In this document: positions 33,414-41,280 of the stretch, one piece after another
How positions within the stretch are numbered: the stretch's first letter is position 1
Layout: every line of letters begins with the position of its first letter
Assembly (NCBI GenBank): GCA_000621905.1
Contig: JHXB01000001.1
Coordinates: 496,001-560,000 of the forward strand
DNA: 64,000 bases
From: Lachnospiraceae bacterium NC2004
Lineage (GTDB): Bacteria; Bacillota; Clostridia; Lachnospirales; Lachnospiraceae
Reading direction: 5' to 3'
Made by a program: the position numbers and the translations under genes
The notes under the pieces: model-generated
What the model was told of the DNA's origin: nothing
What the model saw: the letters and a program-made list of their open reading frames with translations, nothing else
The model's database searches: none

Positions 33414-35522
33414 TTATGCTTCTATAGAAGTGTTCTTAGGATTAATATTGTTGTCCTTAGAAATAAATCCAACACTGGTCACACATATAACCTTGTCAAA
33501 TATCATAAACATCGAAGGAAGGATAAGAAGCACAACAAACATACTTACAATCGCACCTCTTGACATCAGTATACATAATGAACTGATCATATCTATCTTC
33601 GAATAGAAACCTACACCGAATGTAGCCGAGAAAAATGACAGCGCACTTACAATAATTGAATCAATAGATGCGCCATGAGCAATCAAAACAGCTTCCTTCT
33701 TGCTCTTACCAAGTCCTCTCTCCTTCTTATAACGGGTAGTCATCAATATAGCATAATCCACTGTCGAACCAAGCTGGATAGTTCCTATAACAATCGAAGC
33801 AACGAACGGAAGCTTCGTACCAGTAAGATAAGGAATACCCATATTAATAAATATAGCAAACTCAATAGTTGCAACAAGAATAATCGGAAGTGATATTGAT
33901 TTGAAAATGAATAATATCAATATAAAGATAACTCCGATTGAAACAATGCTAACCGTCTTAAAATCTTTATCTGTAATATCAATAAGATCTTTGGTACAAG
34001 GTGCCTCGCCGACCAACATACCGTTCTTGTCGTAAGACTTGATAATATCTGAAAGAACTGAGCACTGCTTATTAACTTCATCCGATGCAACCTTGTATTC
34101 AGTTCCTGCAAGAATCATCTTGTAATCTTCACTCTCAAATATCTCTTTGATTCTGTCAGGAAGCATGTCCTTAGGAATTGTAGGCCCTACAATGCTGTCT
34201 AAGCCGATAACAAATGACATTCCGTCAACATCCTCAATCTTATCGCACATTTCTCTGACTTCTTTATCATCAATTGATGAATCGATAAGTATCATATCAA
34301 CAGCGTTCATGTTAAACTGTTCGGAAAGTTTTTCATTTGCCTGAATACACTCTAATTCCTTAGGAAGTGTCGAGTCAAGATTGTAATAAACTCCTGTGCT
34401 TTTGTAACAATATATTGCAGGAACGATAAGTACAATCAGAAGAACCGCAAATATAACATAATGCTTAGTTACAAATCTTGATGCAAATTCAAAACTTGGA
34501 AGCAAGGTCTTATGAGATGTCTTCTCAATCGCCTTGTCAAATATCATAATCATTGAAGGAAGCACGGTAACGCAAGCAACAACACCGATTAATACACCCT
34601 TAGCCATGACTATTCCAAGATCAAGCCCCAACGTAAAGCTCATAAAACATAGGGAAATGAAACCTGCAATCGTAGTAAATGAACTACCGAACACCGATGT
34701 AAATGTATTAGATATCGCATGTCCCATTGCTCTATCTTTCTCACCCGGATATCTCTCCTGATATTCCTTGTAGCTGTGCCACAAGAAGATTGAATAATCC
34801 ATTGTAACTCCGAGCTGCAACACCGCGGTAAGAGCCTTGGTGATATATGAAATCTGTCCCATAAAAAGATTGGTACCAAGATTATATACTATAGCCATTC
34901 CTATACTTAACAAGAACAACAACGGGATAATAAATGAATCCATTGTAAGCGATAATACAAGAAATGATAAAGCAACCGCTATAGCAACATATATCGGTGT
35001 CTCCTTATCGCAAAGATCCTTAGTATCGGTAACCACTGCTGACATACCGCTTACGTAAACCTGAGTCTTAGTAAGCTTTCTGATATCCTTAATAGCTTGC
35101 ATTGTCTCAGAATCAGAAGTTCCGGTGTCATAAGTAATCATCATCATCGTTGAATCACCGTTATTGAACTTGTTATAAAGCTCATCGGGAATCATACTCA
35201 TTGGCATCGATAAATCTGCAAATGAGTCATACCACACAACCTTATTGACGTGGTCAACATCCTCAATCTTCTTCTTAAGTTTCGAAACATCCTGAAGCTC
35301 CATCCCGTCAACCATAACCATTGAAAAAGCTCCGGTTCCAAACTCATCAAGCATGATGTCCTGTCCAACCATAGTCTCTATATCCTTAGGAAGATATGAT
35401 AAGATATCATAATTAACCTTAGTCTTAAGATAACCGATTGCAGCAGGAATAAGTAATATAAGCGAGATAATGAATATTGGAACTCTGAACTTCACAATAC
35501 CCTTTCCTATCTTAACGCCCAT
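33414..35522 (-). CDS. MMPL/RND family exporter
   Basis: A 702-residue membrane protein with the RND layout repeated twice: one helix, an extracellular loop of about 150 residues, then five to six helices. Segments LGVTMDYSIFLWH and LGSTVDYAILMTT carry the paired Asp residues of the proton relay in transmembrane helices 4 and 10. Such MMPL proteins export lipids, peptides or drugs. I chose ATG 35522 with AAGGAGG nine bases upstream, rather than an upstream start at 35570 inside the operator. It is divergent from a TetR regulator and cotranscribed with the heptad-repeat protein. The substrate is unknown. Confidence 0.9.
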   Translation of the reverse strand: MGVKIGKGIVKFRVPIFIISLILLIPAAIGYLKTKVNYDILSYLPKDIETMVGQDIMLDEFGTGAFSMVMVDGMELQDVSKLKKKIEDVDHVNKVVWYDSFADLSMPMSMIPDELYNKFNNGDSTMMMITYDTGTSDSETMQAIKDIRKLTKTQVYVSGMSAVVTDTKDLCDKETPIYVAIAVALSFLVLSLTMDSFIIPLLFLLSIGMAIVYNLGTNLFMGQISYITKALTAVLQLGVTMDYSIFLWHSYKEYQERYPGEKDRAMGHAISNTFTSVFGSSFTTIAGFISLCFMSFTLGLDLGIVMAKGVLIGVVACVTVLPSMIMIFDKAIEKTSHKTLLPSFEFASRFVTKHYVIFAVLLIVLIVPAIYCYKSTGVYYNLDSTLPKELECIQANEKLSEQFNMNAVDMILIDSSIDDKEVREMCDKIEDVDGMSFVIGLDSIVGPTIPKDMLPDRIKEIFESEDYKMILAGTEYKVASDEVNKQCSVLSDIIKSYDKNGMLVGEAPCTKDLIDITDKDFKTVSIVSIGVIFILILFIFKSISLPIILVATIEFAIFINMGIPYLTGTKLPFVASIVIGTIQLGSTVDYAILMTTRYKKERGLGKSKKEAVLIAHGASIDSIIVSALSFFSATFGVGFYSKIDMISSLCILMSRGAIVSMFVVLLILPSMFMIFDKVICVTSVGFISKDNNINPKNTSIEA

Positions 35523-35561
35523 AAAATACGCCTCCTTAAATAAATTCTCTTTATCAGCATA

Positions 35562-35578
35562 AATGACCAACGGTCATT
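35562..35578. promoter_or_regulatory. TetR-type operator 1
   Basis: Palindrome AATGACCAACGGTCATT, half-sites TGACC and GGTCA three bases apart, about 40 bases upstream of the MMPL start and just past its start site. The same site recurs at 35605, centre spacing 43 bp (about four DNA turns). Confidence 0.8.
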
Positions 35579-35591
35579 TCTTGTTACCGGT

Positions 35592-35620
35592 ATACTAACA
35601 CAAAAATGACCATCGGTCAA
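35592..35620 (-). promoter_or_regulatory. Promoter of the MMPL-heptad operon, overlapping operator 2
   Basis: On the minus strand TTGACC (35615-35620) and TAGTAT (35592-35597), spacer 17. Operator 2, AATGACCATCGGTCAAT at 35605-35621, covers the -35 box, so a bound repressor would block RNA polymerase. Confidence 0.78.
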
Positions 35621-35628
35621 TATTTATT

Positions 35629-35656
35629 TTGACATTTTACAAAAAAAATGTATAAT
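35629..35656 (+). promoter_or_regulatory. Promoter of the TetR gene
   Basis: TTGACA (35629-35634) and TATAAT (35651-35656), spacer 16. Operator 2 ends 8 bases upstream, so the regulator probably also controls itself. Confidence 0.78.
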
Positions 35657-35689
35657 GAGATAATAAAGCAAATGAAAAGGATTGATTTT

Positions 35690-36313
35690 ATGGCAGGTAT
35701 AACCAAATCTAAGATAGAGGTTAAGAAGCAACATAAGCTTGAAACACTCTACAACAAAGCATTTGAATTATTTACAACCAAGGGGTTTTCTAAGACCTCA
35801 ATCTCAGATATCGTGTCAAATGCAGGAGTTGCCAAAGGCACATTCTATCTTTACTTTAAAGATAAATACGATATCAGAAATAAATTAATTGCCAAAAAGG
35901 GGCAAGAGATCTGTAACAAGGCATATGAAGTTGTCAATAACAGTGAGAATGCAGATAAATTGGAAGACAGGGTTATAATATTTACTGACAGCGTAATCAA
36001 CCAGTTCGTTGAAGACACTTTGATGCTTAGATTTATCGCCAAGAATCTTAATTACGGCGTGATTCATCAGGCCTTGGCAGATGAGACGGTCACTGAAGCA
36101 GGCGGATTTAATATTGCCAAGCTCTATCAGCATGTTCAAGAGACGACAGATGTAAGATTCAAGTCACCTGAGATTGCAATATATATGATTGTAGAGTTGG
36201 TGAGCGGTACATGTTATACTTCTATATTAGAAGAAAAGCCCGTCCCAATCGACGAGCTTAAACCACACTTATTTGAAGCGATAAGAGCCATAATGGCTTC
36301 ACAGATAATATAA
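35690..36313 (+). CDS. TetR/AcrR family transcriptional regulator
   Basis: A 207-residue regulator with an N-terminal TetR helix-turn-helix: FTTKGFSKTSISDIVSNAGV, then AKGTFYLYFKDK (about residues 27-58), and an all-helical ligand-binding domain. It likely represses the divergent MMPL exporter operon through the two TGACCnnnGGTCA sites. ATG 35690 with AAAAGGA upstream is chosen; an ATG at 35648 would overlap the -10 box. The inducer is unknown. Confidence 0.92.
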   Translation: MAGITKSKIEVKKQHKLETLYNKAFELFTTKGFSKTSISDIVSNAGVAKGTFYLYFKDKYDIRNKLIAKKGQEICNKAYEVVNNSENADKLEDRVIIFTDSVINQFVEDTLMLRFIAKNLNYGVIHQALADETVTEAGGFNIAKLYQHVQETTDVRFKSPEIAIYMIVELVSGTCYTSILEEKPVPIDELKPHLFEAIRAIMASQII

Positions 36314-36314
36314 T

Positions 36315-36346
36315 AAAGACCTGTGGGCACATTCCCACAGGCCTTT
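36315..36346 (+). terminator. Terminator after the TetR gene
   Basis: Stem AAAGACCTGTGGG with CCCACAGGCCTTT (one mismatch) around CACATT. It lies between convergent genes and may serve both strands. Confidence 0.75.
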
Positions 36347-36374
36347 ATATATCCTTCGCTTAACCTAAGAATCT

Positions 36375-36923
36375 TTATTCTTCAACATCATCAGACTCTT
36401 CTTCAGTATCTTCTCCGGCCAAAACCTTATCAAGCTCGACATCCTGAGAATTGTTAACATTGGCCTTGGCTAATGCCAATGTCTTCTCATCAGTATAATT
36501 ACCCCAGAATACAATAAAAAGTAATCCGAGCACCAACGCAATCGCACCGTATATAAAAGGAATTGAAAATGTCCTGTCGTACTTAACAGTAGCTTTTAAA
36601 TCCTCGTTACTGGTAAAAGCATTATGCTTGATAGTTACAGTTTCAGGTACTTTAGACTCATCACTATAAAATGTATTATTCATAAAATGCCAGGTCTTAC
36701 CATTATATACAAATGTATAAACACCGTAATACAGTGTGTTCTTGCCGTCTTCCTGCTTAACACAGCTTCCTAAAGATGCTGTTGCTGTAAGTTTACAATC
36801 TTCATAACCCTTGTTACTCTTAACGCTAATAACTATACTTCCTACCGTACAAACTACTGCAACAATTGCAAAAAACAAGATAACAAGCGAAAACTTATGA
36901 TAAAAACCTATTCTTGACTTCAT
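36375..36923 (-). CDS. Two-helix membrane protein, DUF3592-like
   Basis: A 182-residue protein with transmembrane helices near 12-33 and 122-141, an extracellular beta-rich domain between them (with YGVYTFVYNGKTWHF), and an acidic cytosolic tail (about 160-182). The layout matches DUF3592-type proteins, whose function is unknown. A GGAGGGG site precedes the ATG. It follows rsfS by 18 bases and so may be the last gene of the rplU-obg-nadD operon, although it is not a usual member. Confidence 0.6.
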   Translation of the reverse strand: MKSRIGFYHKFSLVILFFAIVAVVCTVGSIVISVKSNKGYEDCKLTATASLGSCVKQEDGKNTLYYGVYTFVYNGKTWHFMNNTFYSDESKVPETVTIKHNAFTSNEDLKATVKYDRTFSIPFIYGAIALVLGLLFIVFWGNYTDEKTLALAKANVNNSQDVELDKVLAGEDTEEESDDVEE

Positions 36924-36941
36924 AATGCCCCTCCAATAATA

Positions 36942-37295
36942 TTATAAGCTATCTACAGATACTTCTATTCCGTCTTTCCAGATTCTTTCAAGATCATAAA
37001 AGCCTCTGTCTTCAGCATTAAATACATGAACAATAATATCACCATAATCAAGAAGAATCCATGTAGTAGACTGTCTTCCCTCAATTGACTTAGGAATGAA
37101 ACCTGCTCTTCCAAGCATCTCTTCTACATTGTCTGTAATAGCCTGAAGCTGGTTCTTATTGCTTCCATCGGCAATAAGAAAATAATCAGCTATTATGGAA
37201 ATATTAGAAATATCGATTATCTTAATATTCTTGGCAAGCTTGTCATCCATAGCCTTATATGCAAGCTTAGCCATCTCTTTGGAATTATTATGCAT
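36942..37295 (-). CDS. rsfS: Ribosomal silencing factor RsfS
   Basis: A 117-residue RsfS/Iojap protein that binds L14 and keeps ribosomal subunits apart during starvation. Motifs: DISNISIIADYFLIADGSNKNQL region, GRQSTTWILLDYGDIIVHVF (about 72-91). ATG 37295 (CAGGAGAG upstream) is used; a longer frame would read far into yqeK. It overlaps the end of yqeK by 8 bases. Confidence 0.95.
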   Translation of the reverse strand: MHNNSKEMAKLAYKAMDDKLAKNIKIIDISNISIIADYFLIADGSNKNQLQAITDNVEEMLGRAGFIPKSIEGRQSTTWILLDYGDIIVHVFNAEDRGFYDLERIWKDGIEVSVDSL

Positions 37296-37869
37296 TGTTA
37301 CTCTCCTGTTTCTTAATATAATATTCGTAAGTCTCTCTAGAGGCATCGTCAATAAGACTCTTCTTGCCCTCTAGGTACTTAAGCGTATTCTCAATAATCT
37401 TAACAATACAACTTGTTCTGTCATGAAATGCAAGGTGTCTCACTTCATCCATCCCCGGCAGTTCTTTTCTATTAGGTTCTATATAATCAGCAATAAATAA
37501 AATCTCTTCTAAAGGCGACATGTCAGCCTTACCTGTCGTATGGCATCTTATAGCAGAAAGAATCTCTTCATCATCAATCTCGTAATAATCAGCAGCAAAC
37601 TCTGCTCCCAACTTAGCGTGAAGCAACTCCAGATTCTCCCTCTCGGCATCGGTAATCTCAACCTTATATTTCTTAGCCGCTTTAAGCTTCTCCTTGTCAG
37701 ACAAACACTTAGCACTATCATGCAACAGTCCTGCAATAAGCGCTTTATTGACATCCTCGCCATAACACATAGCCATTGAAGCTGCAGTATATGCAACACC
37801 TAAGGTGTGCTCATATCTCTTCTTGCTAAGGTCGTCTTTAAGCCTCTTCTTCATATCATTAATATTCAC
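37288..37869 (-). CDS. yqeK: HD-domain hydrolase YqeK
   Basis: A protein of about 193 residues with the metal-binding HD signature in AGLLHDSAKCL (about residue 48) and downstream CHTTG and FIADYIEPNR. YqeK proteins hydrolyse diadenosine tetraphosphate (Ap4A) symmetrically. A GTG at 37869 fits the GAGGTG site; GTG 37878 is three codons upstream but lies over that site. Its place between nadD and rsfS is the standard Firmicute arrangement. Confidence 0.93.
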   Translation of the reverse strand: MNINDMKKRLKDDLSKKRYEHTLGVAYTAASMAMCYGEDVNKALIAGLLHDSAKCLSDKEKLKAAKKYKVEITDAERENLELLHAKLGAEFAADYYEIDDEEILSAIRCHTTGKADMSPLEEILFIADYIEPNRKELPGMDEVRHLAFHDRTSCIVKIIENTLKYLEGKKSLIDDASRETYEYYIKKQESNNA

Positions 37870-37914
37870 TTTAGTCACCTCAACAATAAATTATCGCACA
37901 TATTACAACAGAAA

Positions 37915-38508
37915 TCAAATGTATAAGCTATGTGCAACAATATATTCGCTAACACTCTCGGGAACCAGTTCACTAATATCCAAGTTATTACGTACTCTGT
38001 CTCTTATATCACTTGAAGATATAATGGTATTCGGGCTTTTAAGCATAGTAATGCGATCATCGTACCCAAGCTCATCAATCTTCTTATTACATTTTAAAAT
38101 GTCGTCATCCCCTCTCACAGCAACTAATATGTTAGCTAACTTAATAATCTCATCGGGATAACGCCATTTGTCAAAGTACATCAAAGAATCTGCACCCATT
38201 ATAAAGTAGAATTCGTCTTTAGGAGATGCGCTCTTTAACTCTCTTAAAGTATCAACCGTATAAGTGGCACCTTCTCTTAGAATCTCAACATCAGAGTAAA
38301 TGAAACCATCCTCGTATTTAATTGCAAGCTTAATCATATTAATCCTGTCTTCATCAGTTACTCCTTCAATACTTCTGTACTGCGGATGATGATTAGGCAT
38401 AATTAGCACATGATCAAGCTGCTGCTCGATCAGAGCATGCTTGGCAATAGTTAAATGCCCGTTATGTATAGGATTAAATGTTCCACCCAATATACCAATC
38501 TTACTCAT
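37915..38508 (-). CDS. nadD: Nicotinate-nucleotide adenylyltransferase NadD
   Basis: A 197-residue enzyme that joins nicotinate mononucleotide and ATP in NAD synthesis. Nucleotidyltransferase motifs: GGTFNPIHNGHL (8-19) and the C-terminal ISSSDIRDR (near 168). Normal length. It lies in the obgE-yhbY-nadD-yqeK-rsfS run, 8 bases after yhbY. Confidence 0.97.
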   Translation of the reverse strand: MSKIGILGGTFNPIHNGHLTIAKHALIEQQLDHVLIMPNHHPQYRSIEGVTDEDRINMIKLAIKYEDGFIYSDVEILREGATYTVDTLRELKSASPKDEFYFIMGADSLMYFDKWRYPDEIIKLANILVAVRGDDDILKCNKKIDELGYDDRITMLKSPNTIISSSDIRDRVRNNLDISELVPESVSEYIVAHSLYI

Positions 38509-38516
38509 ATAATTCC

Positions 38517-38816
38517 TTACTTTTTGGGAAACTCTATCTTAGGATCTTTGTTATTGCGCTTATAAAGAATAATCTTCTTACCGATTACCTTAACAACCGT
38601 AGAATGTGTACGCTCTGAAATGACCTCAGCTATATCCCTAGGATCATTGGCACAATTCTTTAAAACACCAATCTTGATAAGCTCTCGCTTCTCTAAAGCG
38701 GCAGCGATCCCTTCAATCATCTCAGGTGTCACACTGCCCTTACCCACATTAAATATAGGATCAAGAGAATGAGCTAAGCTCATAAGATGCGCTCTTTCTT
38801 TACTATTTAAAGACAT
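38517..38816 (-). CDS. yhbY: YhbY family RNA-binding (CRM domain) protein
   Basis: A 99-residue CRM-domain protein associated with pre-50S ribosomes. Family pattern: LNSKERAHLMSLAH, PIFNVGKG (about 17-24), LIKIGVLKN and a basic tail. GAGGAAT precedes the ATG. It lies 12 bases after obgE, fitting a ribosome-assembly operon. Confidence 0.93.
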   Translation of the reverse strand: MSLNSKERAHLMSLAHSLDPIFNVGKGSVTPEMIEGIAAALEKRELIKIGVLKNCANDPRDIAEVISERTHSTVVKVIGKKIILYKRNNKDPKIEFPKK

Positions 38817-38828
38817 ATATATTCCTCA

Positions 38829-40106
38829 CTAATCATAATATTCAAACTCAAGATCTGAAACCTTTACGGTGTCGCCTTCCTCTAAACCAAGTTCTTTTAA
38901 CTCGTTAATAACGTTATTGTCTCTCATAAACTTCTGGAAGAACTCAAAACCTCTCTCATCCTCAAGATTAGTATATCCAAGCATCCTCTCAACTTTCTCG
39001 CCTGTTACACTAAATACATGAGGTTCAACCATTTCGCAAATGATAGAATCACCGCTGTGATCATTTCTCGTAATCTCAAATTCCTGCTCAAATATAAGAG
39101 TCTCTTTAGGGCACTCCTTAAGAAGCTCTAAAATGTGAAACTTAAGCTCTTTGATACCCTGTCCGCTGACGCAGGAAATCGGATAAACCTTAATTCCTGT
39201 AGGCTCAAACTCTTCTTTAATCTTGGCAATTGCAGTATCTACATCATATAACGCGTCAATCTTGTTAGCTGCAATAACCTGCGGTCTCTTTAAAATCTCA
39301 GGGTTATAGGCCTCAATTTCCTTATTGATAGCCTTGATATCTGCAATAGGATCTCTTCCTTCAACACCTGCAGCATCAACCATATGAACGATAACTCTAC
39401 ATCTCTCAATATGTCTTAAGAACTCAAATCCAAGACCGATACCTTCAGATGCCCCCTCGATAATACCGGGAATATCTGCAATACAAAAGCTCTCTTCACC
39501 CATATCTACAATACCGAGATTAGGATTAAGAGTAGTAAAATGATAATTGGCAATCTTAGGTCTTGCATTGGTGGTCGAACTCAAAAATGTAGACTTACCT
39601 ACATTAGGGAAACCTACCAAACCAACATCAGCAATAACCTTAAGCTCTAAGGTAACAAAAAGCTCTGTAGCCTCCTGACCCGGCTGAGCATACTTAGGCG
39701 CCTGCATAACAGAGGTAACATAATGCATATTACCCTTGCCACCTCTTCCACCTTTAAGCAAATGCTGTGGCTCAGTCTTGTCTGCCATATCAAGAATAAC
39801 CTTACCGGTCTCAAAATCTTTGATAACAGTTCCAGGTGGCACCTTTAAGACAATATCGGCACCATTCTTACCATGACACCTTCTCTTGCCACCCTCTTGA
39901 CCATCTTCGGCTTTATATTTCTGTTTATGACGATAATCATTAAGAGTGTTCATACCCTGATCAACAACAAATATAACATCTCCACCGTTACCGCCGTCAC
40001 CACCGTCAGGACCGCCGTCAGGCACATAAAGCTCTCTTCTAAAGCTTACATGGCCATCTCCGCCCTTGCCGGAGCTTATAAATATCTTAGCTCTGTCTGC
40101 AAACAT
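38829..40106 (-). CDS. obgE: GTPase ObgE/CgtA
   Basis: A 425-residue ribosome-assembly and stress GTPase. The Gly-rich Obg domain (1-158) has GGDGGDGGNGG; the G domain has GFPNVGKST (G1), DIPGIIEGAS (G3) and NKID (G4); the C-terminal OCT domain (about 345-425) is present. It follows rpmA, with a hairpin terminator between them that may lower its expression relative to the ribosomal proteins. Confidence 0.97.
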   Translation of the reverse strand: MFADRAKIFISSGKGGDGHVSFRRELYVPDGGPDGGDGGNGGDVIFVVDQGMNTLNDYRHKQKYKAEDGQEGGKRRCHGKNGADIVLKVPPGTVIKDFETGKVILDMADKTEPQHLLKGGRGGKGNMHYVTSVMQAPKYAQPGQEATELFVTLELKVIADVGLVGFPNVGKSTFLSSTTNARPKIANYHFTTLNPNLGIVDMGEESFCIADIPGIIEGASEGIGLGFEFLRHIERCRVIVHMVDAAGVEGRDPIADIKAINKEIEAYNPEILKRPQVIAANKIDALYDVDTAIAKIKEEFEPTGIKVYPISCVSGQGIKELKFHILELLKECPKETLIFEQEFEITRNDHSGDSIICEMVEPHVFSVTGEKVERMLGYTNLEDERGFEFFQKFMRDNNVINELKELGLEEGDTVKVSDLEFEYYD

Positions 40107-40128
40107 AGTATTATCTCCATATCAATAA

Positions 40129-40159
40129 CAAAAGGCTGCCGAATAATATCCGACAGCCC
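40129..40159 (-). terminator. Hairpin between rpmA and obgE
   Basis: On the minus strand GGCTG-CGG...CG-CAGCC (one mismatch), loop around TATTATT, followed by TTTTG. Probably a partial terminator inside the rplU-obgE operon. Confidence 0.65.
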
Positions 40160-40171
40160 ACAAATAATCAA

Positions 40172-40459
40172 TTACTTGCTCTCAGCAGGATAGATAGAAA
40201 CCTGTTTCTTGTCTCTACCCTTTCTCTCGAAGCGAACGATACCGTCTGTTAAAGCGAACAATGTATCATCACCACCGATACCTACATTAACACCAGGATG
40301 AATCTTAGTACCACGCTGTCTGTATAAAATGTTACCAGCCTTAACAAACTGTCCGTCTGCTCTCTTGGCACCTAATCTCTTAGACTCTGAATCTCTACCG
40401 TTCTTAGTAGAACCCATTCCTTTCTTATGTGCGAATAACTGAAGGTTTAACTTAATCAT
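40172..40459 (-). CDS. rpmA: 50S ribosomal protein L27 with cleavable N-terminus
   Basis: A 95-residue bL27. It begins [14 protein letters not shown]: the Firmicute-type extension ending in QLF, removed by the protease Prp so that the new N-terminus AHKKG reaches the peptidyl-transferase centre. The gene for Prp is directly upstream. The core GSTKNGRDS and [12 protein letters not shown] is normal. Confidence 0.98.
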   Translation of the reverse strand: MIKLNLQLFAHKKGMGSTKNGRDSESKRLGAKRADGQFVKAGNILYRQRGTKIHPGVNVGIGGDDTLFALTDGIVRFERKGRDKKQVSIYPAESK

Positions 40460-40461
40460 AT

Positions 40462-40791
40462 CTACACCTCCTTTAAGGTAATTAAAAGGTATTCTTTGCC
40501 GTATTCACTAACCACCGTATCTAAACCTAATTTAAGAGAATCAATCAAAATCTTAACATCGTCACCGTATTCATCAGAAAATGTTACCGTGTAACGATTA
40601 GACTTGCTATCCTCATCCATCTTGAACTTACAATCTGTAAATCTCTCGATGGAATTAACAGTATTGATAAATATCATCGATACCGCTGAACAAACTATGT
40701 CATGTCCATGATCAGCATATCCGGCATGCCCTTCAAACCTCATCTTCTTAACAAGGCCTTTAGGACTCTCGTAAAATGTAACTTTAATCAT
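40462..40791 (-). CDS. prp: Ribosomal-processing cysteine protease Prp
   Basis: A 109-residue protease that trims the L27 N-terminal extension. Catalytic His in FEGHAGYA (about 22) and Cys in VCSAVS (about 35) are present. It lies between rplU and rpmA, 2 bases before rpmA: the typical arrangement wherever L27 carries the extension. Confidence 0.96.
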   Translation of the reverse strand: MIKVTFYESPKGLVKKMRFEGHAGYADHGHDIVCSAVSMIFINTVNSIERFTDCKFKMDEDSKSNRYTVTFSDEYGDDVKILIDSLKLGLDTVVSEYGKEYLLITLKEV

Positions 40792-40796
40792 AATTA

Positions 40797-41105
40797 TTAA
40801 GCGTTAATCTTGTCGATTGTAAGCTTAGTATAAGCCTGTCTATGGCCGTTCTTCTTGTGATAGCCGAGCTTTCTCTTGTACTTGTAAACGATGACTTTCT
40901 TGTCACGTCCCTCTTCTACAACAGAAGCCTCAACGCTAGCACCAGCCACTGTAGGGTTACCGATCTTAACGTCAGAATCGCTTACCATAAGCACCTGATC
41001 GAAGGTATACTTGTCACCCTCGCTAAGACCAAGCTTCTCAACCTTAATGGTATCACCCTCGGAAACCTTATACTGCTTTCCGCCTGTTGCTATAATCGCG
41101 TACAT
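40797..41105 (-). CDS. rplU: 50S ribosomal protein L21
   Basis: A 102-residue bL21 starting [14 protein letters not shown], with the KKNGHRQ and TKLTIDKI C-terminus. It is the first gene of the rplU-prp-rpmA-obgE operon. A GGAGG site precedes it, with a structured leader and a consensus promoter. Confidence 0.98.
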   Translation of the reverse strand: MYAIIATGGKQYKVSEGDTIKVEKLGLSEGDKYTFDQVLMVSDSDVKIGNPTVAGASVEASVVEEGRDKKVIVYKYKRKLGYHKKNGHRQAYTKLTIDKINA

Positions 41106-41178
41106 ATAGCACCTCCTAAATCAAATCTCGCCAGCTTACGGTGGCATAAAGCACTTAAACCTAACTGAGCGGCATACC
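41106..41178 (-). promoter_or_regulatory. Leader of the L21 operon (possible L21 leader motif)
   Basis: The roughly 70-base transcribed leader before rplU contains a GCCA...TGGC hairpin (41130-41145) and conserved-looking segments such as TATGCCG. An L21 leader RNA is a known Firmicute motif; I infer identity from place and size, not from a model match. Confidence 0.4.
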
Positions 41179-41183
41179 TTGAT

Positions 41184-41212
41184 ATATTATCATCAGATAT
41201 ATATATTGTCAA
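41184..41212 (-). promoter_or_regulatory. Promoter of the rplU-prp-rpmA-obgE operon
   Basis: On the minus strand TTGACA (41207-41212) and TAATAT (41184-41189), spacer 17. Confidence 0.8.
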
Positions 41213-41233
41213 GCATAATTTATAAAATAAGCA

Positions 41234-41277
41234 ATAAGACAGGATAAAAAGATTATTCCTCTCTTATCCTGTCTTAT
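41234..41277 (-). terminator. Terminator after the CotH-family gene
   Basis: 14-bp stem ATAAGACAGGATAA/TTATCCTGTCTTAT (41234-41247 with 41264-41277), 3 bases beyond the stop of the minus-strand gene. Confidence 0.75.
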
Positions 41278-41280
41278 AAA

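Noticed and set aside
35648-35689. An upstream ATG for the TetR gene
   Set aside because: It overlaps the -10 box of the gene's own promoter; ATG 35690 follows AAAAGGA.
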